Below, one piece after another: positions 23,501 through 35,400 of a DNA stretch of 64,000 bases. Where the stretch lies: positions 248,001-312,000 of the forward strand of contig NZ_LR215036.1 of the NCBI RefSeq assembly GCF_900660645.1, written 5' to 3'. The stretch's first letter is position 1. Each line of letters opens with the position of its first letter. The DNA comes from Mycoplasmopsis citelli (GTDB taxonomy: Bacteria > Bacillota_I > Bacilli_A > Mycoplasmatales > Metamycoplasmataceae). Below the pieces are notes generated by a model. The model had not been told where the DNA came from. It saw nothing but the letters and a program-made list of their open reading frames with translations, and made no database searches. The translations under genes were made by a program, and so were the position numbers.

Positions 23501-26500
23501 TCTTCGAAAGGTTTATTTAAAATATTTGCAAGCGGTGTTTTTGCATTAGAAGTTAAATAATCATCATTCCCTGGATTTGTATTAAAGTTATTTAAATCAT
23601 TTTGAGTTGTTGCGATTTGAGTTGCAAATTTTAAACGTTCAATAAATGTGTCTAATAGAAAAATATTATTATCTAAAAGCGAAGAATCTTTTTGAGTGTA
23701 ATAATATCCAGTTGCTTTAGTTATTTCTGCATCTAATTTAGCAATTGAACCAGTAATGTTTGGGTTTTGAGCTATTGCTGTATTATTTTGAGCTGTAGCT
23801 TTAGCAGTATTGGCTTTAGCTACAAGTTCAGCAAGAATTTTATATTTTTCAAAAAAGACATCAATTTCAATTGCATTTCGAATTGATTCGTCAATAGCTG
23901 CTTTATTTGTGGCATTTTTAATTTCTTCTGCACGAGCATGGAAGAAATCATCTGCTTTTTCTTTTAATTCTGTAAATTGTGAATCAACAGTTGTTGTATT
24001 AGCACTATAAAGTTGTTCAGTTTCTTTAACTTTAATTCCTTTTTGATTTGCATCATCTTTATAAAGTGAATCCAAAGCTACTTTACGGGCAAGGTATAAA
24101 TCTTTAGCGTTTTGGAACTCATTAACTAAATTAGGAATAAGTTCAGTTTCAAGTTCGGTAGCAGTTTTATTATTGTCAGGAATGCTTTTTAAAATAGCAT
24201 CAGCAAGTAATTTTGCATCTTGATCAAAACCATAATTAGCGGCATTTTGGCGACTTTTATAGGTGAAATTATTATATGAATTATCAGTTAAAACTTGGTT
24301 TTGTTCATTTAATTTATCTTTTTGTAAGTCAATTAATTTTTTTAGTGATGCAAGAGTATTTTGAACATTAAATAATTTGTTTTGAGTTACTGGAATTTCA
24401 TTTAACATTTGAGTTAAATGATCGTAATAACCTTGTATTTTTAACTTACCATCTTGAGCAGTTCCTTGAGCTCCAGTTCCTGTAGCATATCCATTAGTTG
24501 AATTAGAAACATCTGGAATATTTGTTTTATCACTTTGAACTTGGGCATACACTGCAGTAAATTTGTTAAACAAGGCAATTTTATTCTCAAGACCTTTTTC
24601 TTTAGAAATTATTTCAATAGCTGAAAGATTTAAGTATCCATCTTTGTATGAATTGTAAGTATTGGTTAAATCAGTAATAATAGATTGTTTGCCTGTCTCA
24701 TTTTGAGAAAGACTATTATTTTGAGAAATAATGTTATTTGCTTCTTTTGACTTAAGTGCTAGTTGCTTTAAGTTTTCTTCTTTAAATTCTAAAGCACTTA
24801 ATTCATTATCGATATTAATTAAATCAGCTTTATGAGTAACGGCATTTGTTTGAGTTAAAAGATTTTGTAATTTAGCATCAATTTGAGTTTTTAAATTTGT
24901 ATCAATATTAGCAACCAAAGTATCAAGTTTATTATCAACAGCTGTTTTATACTCATTGATTTTGTTTGTTTGAGTTTCTTTTGCTTCTTCAAGCGAAACA
25001 ACATCAAAGTATGCATCTCTAAATTCGTTTCTTAAAGCTAAAATTGTATCTGAAGATTTAGAATAAAAAGTACTTTGATCGGCATTTTGATATTCGGATT
25101 TATTATTTAATCTTGCAAATAAAACATTATCAGGGCGAGAAGTATTTAAAGTTTGTCAATTTTTTTGACCTTGAGTGGTTTTTGAATTAGTGTCAAAATA
25201 ATCAAAAAGAGTTTTTAATTGCGAAATTAGTGCATTTAAAGATGAAATTTTTTGATAATCTCTCTTAATTTGAACTAAATCAGATGCGTTATTATAGCCT
25301 TTAACAGTATCTCTAATTGCATTTTTTCAATTGATAATGATAGTTTTTCATCCATCACTGTAATTATTTTTAACATCAGTAGAATAATTATTAAATGGTG
25401 TGAATTTAGTATCTATTTCATCAGCACTTTGAACAAAACCGTCTTTAGCATACGAAAGAGAGAGTTCGTCTAGTTTTGTAAGAAGCTGTACAGTTAAAGT
25501 AGTTTTTTTGCCATTTACATCAGTGGCATTTTGTAAGTTTTCAAACTGAGTAAAAACTGCATCAGTAAATGTTGAATTAGCTAAACCATCAGCGGTTTTA
25601 CGCTGGTCGTATTCTGTTTTAAGCTTATTTTTAAGTGCTACGGCATCATCATAAGCTTTTTTAATGTTGCTTTTAATTTGGTTTTCTTTTTGAGTTGCAA
25701 AATTAATATCATCTTTAAGAGTAGCCAAATTAGCATTTGTAACATAAAATTCAGCAATTTTAGCTTTATAATCACTAATTTTGCTTTCTCATGTAGCAAT
25801 TGCTGTATCATAATTAACATCATTGCGCTCGGTTTGTGTATATACTGATTTAAAAGTTTTAATATTATTTTCAGCTTCAATACGAATTGAAGTTTTTGAT
25901 AATTCGGATGTTAAAATTCGAGTTTTGAAATCAATAACGCTAACACTATCTCCAAAATGAATTAATGTATCAGTTGGTTCACTTTGTGAGCCACTACTTG
26001 GTTTATTTAAAATTGATTTCTCTAAAAGTTCATAAGTAATTGGATTATCACTTTGGGTAATGCTTTGCAATTTTGTTGCACTAGCTTTTAGCGCTTTAGC
26101 TAATTTAAGATAGTTTTTAATGTTATTTTCAAGTTCATCCACTTGAGCTTGTGTTTTGTCGTTATCACTAATTAAATTTTCAGTTACGGTATTAATTGTT
26201 TCAATTGAAGCATTGATTTGATTATAAGGTCTTTGCGAAGCAATGGCTCCAGTAACTTTATTATCTTGAATTTCTTTGTTAGTTTTTTTAAGTTTAGCTA
26301 CCGAAATAGATAGTCCTAATTCTAAGGTTTTACTTTCAAGCTTTTGAGTTTTTTGGATAATTTCTTCCTTATTAAAATCAGGATTAAATAAAGTTAATAA
26401 AAAGGTATCCACTTCAGAATTTAATGCTTTAGCGGTGCTGTAATTACTATCTGGTTTAAAAGTTCCATAATCATCATTTTCAGTATCATTAACTAAAGCT

Positions 26501-28999
26501 TTGAGTGAATTATTTTTCACTTCTAAATCTTTAGCTGCTTGCACAACTTCAATTAATGCTGCAATATTAGCGTTGATGTTATCTCTTTGTTCATTAGTTA
26601 AAGTAGTGCTTCCAAGTTCTTTTTGATACCCAGTAAGTTTATCCAAAATTTTCTTTTGTATTGGGGTCGGAGTTCCTCCAAGTGAATAAGGAGCAAAAGT
26701 TTGATTGATAAAATTAAAGTTATCTTGGAGTGCTTGAGTACTTTGATATTCAGCTTGTTTTTCTTTGTAAGCAACAATTGCATCGTCCATTTGATTGTTA
26801 ATGTTTTGCAAATCAAGATTACCTGAAGCTTCATTTAAAGCACTTAAAGCATTAGTTTTAATTTGTTTAATTCTAAGAGCTTCTTTTTCTAAGAAAGTTT
26901 GCTCTGATTTTTTACCCATTGAAGAAGCAAGAGCCTGTTCTCCTTGAGCTATTTTTAATTCAAGTTCTTTAAAAGCTAGAGTATTTTTGGCTAAGTTATC
27001 TAAAGCCTTAATAAGTTCAGTAAATTTAGTTTGTTTTTGCTCTTGGGTCAAATTAGGGTTTTGTGAAGCTATTTTGGCTTGTTTTTTTAGTTCTAAAGCT
27101 TCTTGTTGAAGTTTTTGTCCAAATTCTGAAGAAATTTCGCCATTAACTTTGCCAAAAACTAAATTAATAGCTTCTTTGGTTTTATCAAATTTTAATAAAC
27201 TTTCTTGCAACCCTTGACTAATGTTAGCTTTTTGATGTTGTTCCTGATATTGTGCAATTAAAAATTGCATTTCTTCACGAATTGCTGTTGAATCTTGGGG
27301 AATAAGTAAAACTGCTTTTTGATTTAAAAAGTTTAAAGTGTCTTTAATTTTAAAATCGATATCACTATCAGGTTCTACAAGTGTAAGAGCTAATTTATAT
27401 CAATTTCTTAGCTCGATCCGATTAATTTCTCTAAGTTCATTTGATTTAATTCTGAGTAAATCATTAAGCTCTTTAATTGAAACATTTCCATTTAAAGCTT
27501 CTTGAATTTCTGCAGACATTTGTGTTAAATCGCTCTTTTTAACGCCTAATTCGTCATTAAGTGCATTCACAATCTGATCATCTAACTTTTTAAGCGAACT
27601 TTTAAAAACTCTTCTAAGTAAGACATTATCATAAATATCATTATAAAGTTTATTTAACTTTTCTAAGTATTGTTTAATTTGATTAAAACTTGAATCGGTA
27701 ATATTGTCTAGTTGATCTTTGAAACTTTTTGCATCATTAACACTAAGATCATTATTACTTAAATGTTGATTAATTTGCTTATTAATTTCATTTGCAAAAT
27801 CTTGAATGTTTTCAGCACTAGTAGCTAAATTAGTTACTTGAGAAATACTATTTAAAATCTCTCCTTCGCTTTCAGTAGGATTATTTTGAATTTTTTGCAC
27901 TTGCATTGCAACTAGCTTTTTGATATTGCTATCAAAACTTTCTGCTTTTAAAGCGTTTAATCTTTGTGATAAATTTTGCAGTAACTTATTTTTATCAGGA
28001 GTTTCTTGAATTAATGTTTTTAGCTCATTGTTAACTAACTTATTTAAATAATCAATTTCTTGAGCTTTAGTAATTGCTAAAGATGGAGAAACATTTCCAG
28101 CAATTTTTTTGTAATTATCAATTCGAGTTAAGAAATCTGCTTTTAGTGACTGGTTAATATCTGAAGTATTAACTTCATTTTTTACCCGAATAACATTTTC
28201 TAAAAAGTTATTCAAAGATTTATTTTCTTCATTTTTAGTTATGTTTAGTTTATCAATCATTTGATCATAGACTTTTTCATATTCTACGATTGCATCTCTT
28301 GAATATTGTGGTTGAGCAAGTAAAGATAAAATTTGATCAATAGTTGAAAGTAATGCACTTTTTTCTTGTGCGCTAAAAAGGTTTTGTGAATTTTTAATAA
28401 GTTGTTCATGGTTATTTCAGATTTTATTTTCTAAAACAAGCGAAAATTCATTTTGCTTTTTAATGAGCGGATCAACAACTTTATAAAAGCTTTCAAGTGC
28501 TTTATTTGCGGTTGAAGAATCCGAAACAGCACTAAGGACTGTCTCCTTAGCACCTTTAATTGCATTTTGAAAATCAACATCTTTAACTAATGAATAATAT
28601 TCATTAATTAAATTCCTTTTCTCTTGTGGATCCTTAGAAACATTAAGTAGTGCCTTAGGCGTAGAGTGCCTTAGGCGTAGAGTGCCTTAGTTCGTTTCGT
28701 TGTTGAAGCATTTTTGCAATACTTGAATCTTCGTTAGCTAGTAATTGATTAGCAAAATCAACTTCCTTGAAAAGCTTTTGAATCTGTTCATTATTTAATT
28801 GTTCTTGTGAAAGACTTTTTAACGCATTTTGAGTTTTGATTACTTGATTTTTAAGTTCCATAAAAAAGTAATTTTGTTCACGAGGAACTTGGTAAGAATT
28901 GTGCAGTGACAATAAAGTTCCCACAGATATAAGCGCTACACCTGCAGTTGCACCAGTAGCAATTCCTAATGCAGTAATTGCTTTTTTTGGATTTTTCAT
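20533..28999 (-). pseudogene. Giant F1-family gene, pair 3: out of frame at the 16-bp switch (probably phase-OFF)
   Basis: ATG 28999 (GAGGTG upstream) opens a frame encoding the usual F1 anchor and LHNSYQVPREQ, but two full copies of the 16-bp repeat at 28650-28690 shift the frame and translation stops at 28655-28657 after 114 residues. In the +1 frame the rest of the gene is open, without any other stop, down to TAA at 20533-20535, with all F1 landmarks: NREINR near 27,430, PYSLGGTPT near 26,690, FKTLDEF and EQAGWN near 21,400, and the terminal FDIKFKLH. Removing one 16-bp unit restores a 2,816-residue protein. That a gene of this length stays clean after the shift argues that the OFF state is recent or reversible. 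It could also be fresh decay or a sequence error, though a whole-unit gain favours repeat slippage or recombination. Confidence 0.85.
28650..28690 (-). repeat. 16-bp switch repeat, two full units plus core (pair 3 F1, OFF)
   Basis: On the coding strand the core CTAAGGCAC occurs three times, separated by the spacer TCTACGC. The unit is 16 bp, so each gain or loss shifts the reading frame. The extra unit relative to pair 2 creates the premature TAA. Confidence 0.95.
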
Positions 29000-29432
29000 A
29001 AATACACCTCAAAATTATTTATAACAATTATATTAATTAGCATTTTTATGCTTTACAATAAGAATATTATTAACTAATATAATACTAAATTTATTGATTT
29101 TAGTCATAAATTTACCATAAACAGTCAAAAAATTGCATTTTTTGACAATTAATAAAAATATTTCCAATATTTTTAAATTACAAATCTTTAAAATAAATTC
29201 TTCTTTGAAATATAATTCTGTGAATTATATGGACAGATTTTTAAGAAAATAAATAGAATAAATAATGGTAAATAATAACTTACTAGTAAATTATACAAGC
29301 TATTTTAAAATGAGCTATTTTATTCACGTTTTTAGATTAAATAAGTAAAATTCGTAAAAAATAAGATTTTCACTTAAAATAAAGTATAAAAAAATATAGG
29401 AATATAATATCCTATATTTTTTGTAAAAATCA
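29000..29432. other. Intergenic region between pair 2 and pair 3, with conserved blocks
   Basis: No gene. From left to right it holds the F1 ribosome site; a weak hairpin AGCAT/ATGCT (29039-29052) in the presumed leader; an AT-rich region with TAGTATTATA (a likely -10 area); the motif TATGGTAAATTT on the minus strand (29108-29119), shared with pairs 1 and 2; the post-F2 block (29312-29335) shared with pair 2 and the pair 4 remnant; and the pair 2 terminator. Confidence 0.5.
29388..29422 (-). terminator. Hairpin terminator after pair 2 F2
   Basis: Stem AATATAGGA/TCCTATATT with an 8-base loop, bordered by A-runs and T-runs that extend the pairing. It lies about 10 bp after the stop codon of pair 2 F2 and may act in both directions. 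Confidence 0.75.
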
Positions 29433-32400
29433 TTATCTAATTTTAAATCAGAATTTATTAATTGAAGCTGAATAAAGGGCCTGACGAGCCGAAGCTTTAA
29501 TTAAATTATTTCCAAAATTTCTTGGAAAATCTGAAGCTGGAACATTTCTTAAAGTTGCAGTATTTGGAGTTGTTCTACTTGTTCTAAAAACGGTACTTTG
29601 TCCTCCTGAAAGCGGGAAGACAGGACCACCTCCAAACGAAGAACTCGAACTTCAAGGAAGTCAGTGTGAATTATCGCTATTATTAAAAATTGCATTAGGT
29701 AGCGAAGCAAAAAGCGAAAATGCTTTAACTAATTCACTTGGTAGTGGTCGATAATTTTGAGGATTATTTCCAAATTTATTTTTTAAGTTTGTTAAAAAAT
29801 CTCGATCACTTTGTTTAAAAGTAGCATTATTTCTATTTGAATTTAAACTATTATTAAGAGAACTGTTGTTAATAACAAATAATATATTTTCTGTTCATGA
29901 ATTATAAACATACACTTTTCGAGCTACTGGATCATAATCAAAATTAAATGAATATAAGTTAAAGTTTACACCAGGAGGAATTTTGTCATTAGTTACAGTT
30001 CATCAATCAGTAGTATTATTATAAATATTTAGAAATCCACTTCCGGCTTTTGTTAGAGTGTAATCATATTTTTGTGGTCTCCCTACTTCAGCAGTATCTT
30101 TTCCATATGGAGCAATTCCGGTAATAAATCCCGCTTGCATTTGTAAAAAAGCAAATCCTTTTTCACTATCAACAGGAATAATATCTAAAACTTCATCTTG
30201 TTTTTTAGTTGTTAAAGTCACATTGTAAGTAATTGGAATTGATGCTTGATTATCAAAATCAAATCCATATTTAGTGGTACTATTACGATTATTTTGGTCT
30301 AAATATGCACTTAATCGATTGTTTTGCGAAGAAGTTACGTATCTAACATTTTGTAGATTTGGATCATTTGAAGTATTAAGAGCATTTAAATAATTTTGAT
30401 CCGGATTAATAACATTAGTGCTTAAAGCAGTTGAATTATTAGTTAAATTAAAAATTGACGCCTTCATTTTGTTATAAACTTTAGCAATAACTTGTTCTTT
30501 AACACTTTGATAATTAGGATCTTGAGCATTAGCTACTTGTGGGATATTTCATCCGGCTTCATCAACATCAATTACTTCATATTTAGCATTAGTACCTACA
30601 TCAGTTGCATCTTTAATAAAGATACTTGAGGTTCCGCTTGCAACTTCAATTTTATCAAGTGTTTTAAAAGTAATTACCACATCTTTTTCAGTTTTAAGAC
30701 CACCAATATCAACATTACTTGATTCATAAGAATACACAACTTTAGCTCGAAGCGATTGGCGATCTACTTCATCAGCAGTTGGAGCAACTAAATCAAATCA
30801 TCCATTTTGATTATATTTTTTAATATAAACTTTCAGTTTAATTGGTGAATAAATTGATTTTAAGTCTCCTGTATCTTTAAGATCTTTTTTAGTAAAAGCA
30901 AACTGATCAAACATTGCTAAAAAAGCATCATTATTATCAATTTGAACTAATTCAGAAGTATTAGCATTTGGATTTGCGCCAACAATTGCATCAAAATTTT
31001 GAACGAATTTTTTCCGTGTATATTCTTTATTTGTGGAAATAACTTTATACTTTTTATCAAAATCACGATCTAAATTTGCTTCAATTGGTGGAAATAGATT
31101 AGCTTTATTAGGGTTATCATCAAGTTGAGTAAGTAGTAAGTTTTTATTTTCAGCTTGTTTAACTCAATCTTTATATTCAGTTAATTTATTAATTAAATCA
31201 AATAAAGTTTGATCCAAAGAAGAAGTTTGGTTTAAGTCTGCAAAATTAAAACTATTAGTCGCATTAACGCTATTTGAAAGGGTTTGAATTGATTGTTTAA
31301 AAGTATCGAACTTAACCTTAATAGCATTGGTATCATTTGAAGTATCTGAATATCTAATAGTTTCAAAAAGATCAGCAAAAACTTCTTCAAGAGGATTTTT
31401 GCTTAGAGCTTTGCTAATAGCATCTTTAATTCCATTTTCTAATTTTAAGAATTCTTTATTTAAATGATCAACTAAAGTAGCAAAATTAGCTAGTGATCCT
31501 GAATCATTTTTTGAAATAATTGAATTATAAATTTGATTAACATTTTCAAATTCATTTTTAAAAGCATCATATTGGTTTTCAAGTTCCTCAGCTTGATTAT
31601 AACGGTATAAATTATAAGTTTGACCATTGATATTTTGTTTAAGTGGATCGAGTTTATTAATTAATTTTACATAAAACCCAGCTTGTCCAACTTGACCTTG
31701 TTGAGGGGTTGGAGCAAATTTTTGTGCAAATTTATCTTTAATAGCAGTTACAAAATTATTAATTGTAGTTTGATAATTACCATTAATAATGGCTAATAAA
31801 GCATTAATTTTAGTTGCATAATTTTCAATATTATTAAAGTCATTATCATTTAAAGCGTGGTCAATTGAATCTTTTAATTGCAAAATTGGTGCATAAATAG
31901 TATCATCAACTAGCGAACCAGATCGAACAATAGTTTTACTTGAAGCAAAATCATTATAATAATCTGCCACTGTTGTTTTAATGCTATCTACAGCATTAAT
32001 TGCTCGATTATATAAATCAAAAATTTGTAATGAAGCAACTGCTTTAGCACTTGCTAAATAGACATTTACATCCGAATAAGAAAGAGTGTCTTTAGTGTTA
32101 ATAGCACTTTCTAAATCATTAATTCCTTTTTGAATGAAATTATCAACATAACTTGGAGCAGTTCCTGGTGCTAAAGTATTATTAACTGTATCAAAGAAGT
32201 TTTTAACTTCATTATCAGTATCTTTTTGTTCAGTTAGTTGATCTTTTTTAGCACTAATTAATTGATTAATATTATTTTCAATGGTATTACGCAATTGAAT
32301 TTTAGTTGCTTCATTATTTTGGGTATTATTTAAAGTTACTTGCACTCCGCTTTGGACATTATTAATTAAAGCTTCAAGTTGATTAAAACTAGTTTCAACA

Positions 32401-35400
32401 GCATTATTATCTAAATTAGTATTTTTTAAAGCAACATAACTTAAAGCTTTATTAAATTCTCTTTGTAAACTAACAGCATTTTCTAGAATGTATTTGATAA
32501 TCGAATTTCGTGCGTTAACATCAGTTACATCAGCAGCATTTTTAAAGTAAGTATCATAAAGTTGCTCTAAATTAGCATTTTGAGCATTATAAGCAGTTTT
32601 AAATTCGTTTAATTTACTTAAAAGAACATTTTTAGCTTGAGTAGGTAAAACTGCATCGCTATCAACTTCAGCTTTAACTTCATCATAAGCACTCAGTAGT
32701 GTTAATCTAAATTTTTGTGCTTGAAGATTTAAAGTAACATTTTCAATAGATTCACTACCAGTTAAAGACATTTTATCAGTGTCGTTGAAATATTCTTTCG
32801 CTTTATTAATTAATTGATCAATATTTGCCTTTGCTGCAGTTACTAATGGATCATTACTTACAATTGTGCTGTTTAAATTATTTAATTCATAAGCTTGAGT
32901 AGCAAGATCTTTAAGTGCATTAAGTTTATTTTCAATAATAGTGACTTTATTGCGAATTGTATTTAAATTTCCACTTCCATCAGGAGCGATTGTGAAAGTA
33001 TTGGCGGTATTATTTGAATGATCTAAAGTTTCTAAAAATGTCAGTAAAGCATTTTTTAAATCATTTTGAATTATTGGTGTAAAGTTTTGGTTTTTTAAAG
33101 CTTCAATTTTTGTATGAGTTAAGTTTCGATAAGTATTTTTAGTTGAAATTAAAGCTTTTAAATCACTAATTTCTTGGATGATTTTATCGCTAAGTTGTGT
33201 GTATTGGTCTAAAGTTATTCCATTTTGAGAATCTAAATTAAATAAATCATTAACATTGTAAGTATTACCAACTTTAACTCCAAGAGAAGAGTTATTATAT
33301 GCATTAGCTCTTGGAATGCTATCTCATACTATTGAAATTAATGAGTTTAAATCACTTGCATCGGTAGTGGAGTTAGTATTAGCTAAAGTGGTAGCATATT
33401 TTAAAACATCTAAATCAGTACTAATAATATTTTTAAATGCGGTGGCTTTTTGAGTTAAAACATTAATTTGATCTACAGCAGCCTGGTCTTTGTTATTATT
33501 GCTGATTGCAGTAGTTTCAAAACTATCTAAATAAGCATTAATTTCACTAAGTTTATCTAAGGACACTTGTCCATTTAATGTTCTTAAATTAAATTCAGAA
33601 CTATTAACAATTGTTTGAATTTCTTTTAACTTAGTTGCCAAATCATCTGCAGCAGAAATTTTTGCAGCAGTAAAAGTAATCTGATTACTTAAATTAGTGT
33701 AAAAAGCAATATTATTAGCTGAGCCACTTTGAGTTTCTTTAAAATAGCTATTTTTAGCTTCATTAATTAAAGTATTAAGTGATTGTGAGAATTGATTAAT
33801 AATATTTGAATTTTTATTAGTTACAGCTAAATCCACATTTTTAGCACTTGCAACGTCTTTTGCTAGCTGAGCAATTGAAGGAACTTCATCTTTAATAACA
33901 TTTACCTTAGTAAGCAAATCCACTAAATCTGCTTTGACTGTTGCAGTGTTTGCAACCACCTTGGTGTTTGCAATGAAAGTGTCTAACTTAGTTGTAACGT
34001 CGTTATCATAAGTGCTTCCAAGTGCATCAGTGAGATTTTTAACAATTCCAAAAGGCCCATTTGCTAAATTATCGTTTTCTAATGTTGCAATAATATTTTC
34101 ACGAATTTCTTGAGCATCAACTTCTTTAAGATATACCTCATTTAACTTATTATATTTATCGTTAATTTCATCAAAATTATCTGAATTAAGTGGAAGAGAA
34201 GTATCAAGAGCATCTTTTAATGCTTCAATTGACAAGGTTTGAGATTGACGAGAAGGACTTGCAACATAATCTGCAATCCGTTTTTGAAGCCCTAATAAAT
34301 CTAAAGAGCGGTTAATTTTATTAATAATTGCTTTAACATTATCTAATGCTAAATTATTTAGTGAAAGAGAATTTTTCACCGAAGTATCAAAACTATTTCA
34401 AGCTATTTTGGTTTTATTATGTAAATTAGTATTTCCAAAACTTGCTGAATTAATAATTGCTTGTAGATCTTTGAGTTTATTTAGAGCTAAATCTTTGTTA
34501 TATCCAACTTCAAGTTTGTTTAAATATGCGTTTATATCATCAGTATCAACATTAACTTTTTGAGCTTCTGTTTTGTCGTTTGCATATGAAGCTTTAACTT
34601 GTGCATAGTAAGTGTCGAAATTATAAGTAGTATTAGAGTTTTTAATTGTTGTTAAATCAGCATCAAGAGATATTTCTTTTTGGTTAACCTTATCAATTGC
34701 TTGGTTAAATGCATCTAAAAGATCTTGTTTTTTAGTTTTATAAAAATTAATTTTATTTTCAAAAAGATCTTTTTGAGCTTGAATTTGTTCAACAGTTAAA
34801 TCATTATCAAAAATTATTGAATTGCTCTGTTGAAAAATTAAATTAATTTCACTTTTTAGTGGCGCATAAATTTTTCAATTTTTATTTTCTTCTAAAATAA
34901 CTTTGAGTTTTTCAAAAACATCTAAAAACTCTTTTTTAGCTTGAATAATGTTTTTTGCTTTAGTTAAATTTTCAATTTTTGTTACAATTTGTTCATTTTC
35001 ATCAGCAGTATTTAATTCATTATTTAATAATAAATTGGAAATATAATCAGCTAAAGGAGTGGTTTTTGAATTATCTTTATATAAATTATATGAATTTAAA
35101 AGGTCTCCTGAAAGATCGGCTAAATTCTTAAGAAATTCCATTTTTTGAGCAGCTTCTTGAGCTTTTTGGTAGTTAATTTGAGACTTTTGTACAATTGCAT
35201 AATTATTAACTTTCTCTAAAGTATTTGCATAATTTAAATTAGCACTACCGCTTTGGCTATTTTTAGTATTTTGGATTTCTTGATTGAGAATTTCAATTTT
35301 ATCTTGCTCATAAGCAAGTAAAATTTCGTCCCCACGATTGAATAATTCGCTTTTTTGGTTTTTGAATGCTTCTAAATTTGGAATATTGTTTGGATCATTT

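Noticed and set aside
28650-28690. CRISPR-like or integration (att) repeat.
   Set aside because: The units are only 16 bp, directly tandem and inside a coding region; there are no spacers of 25-40 bp and no cas or integrase genes. A recombinase target cannot be fully excluded.
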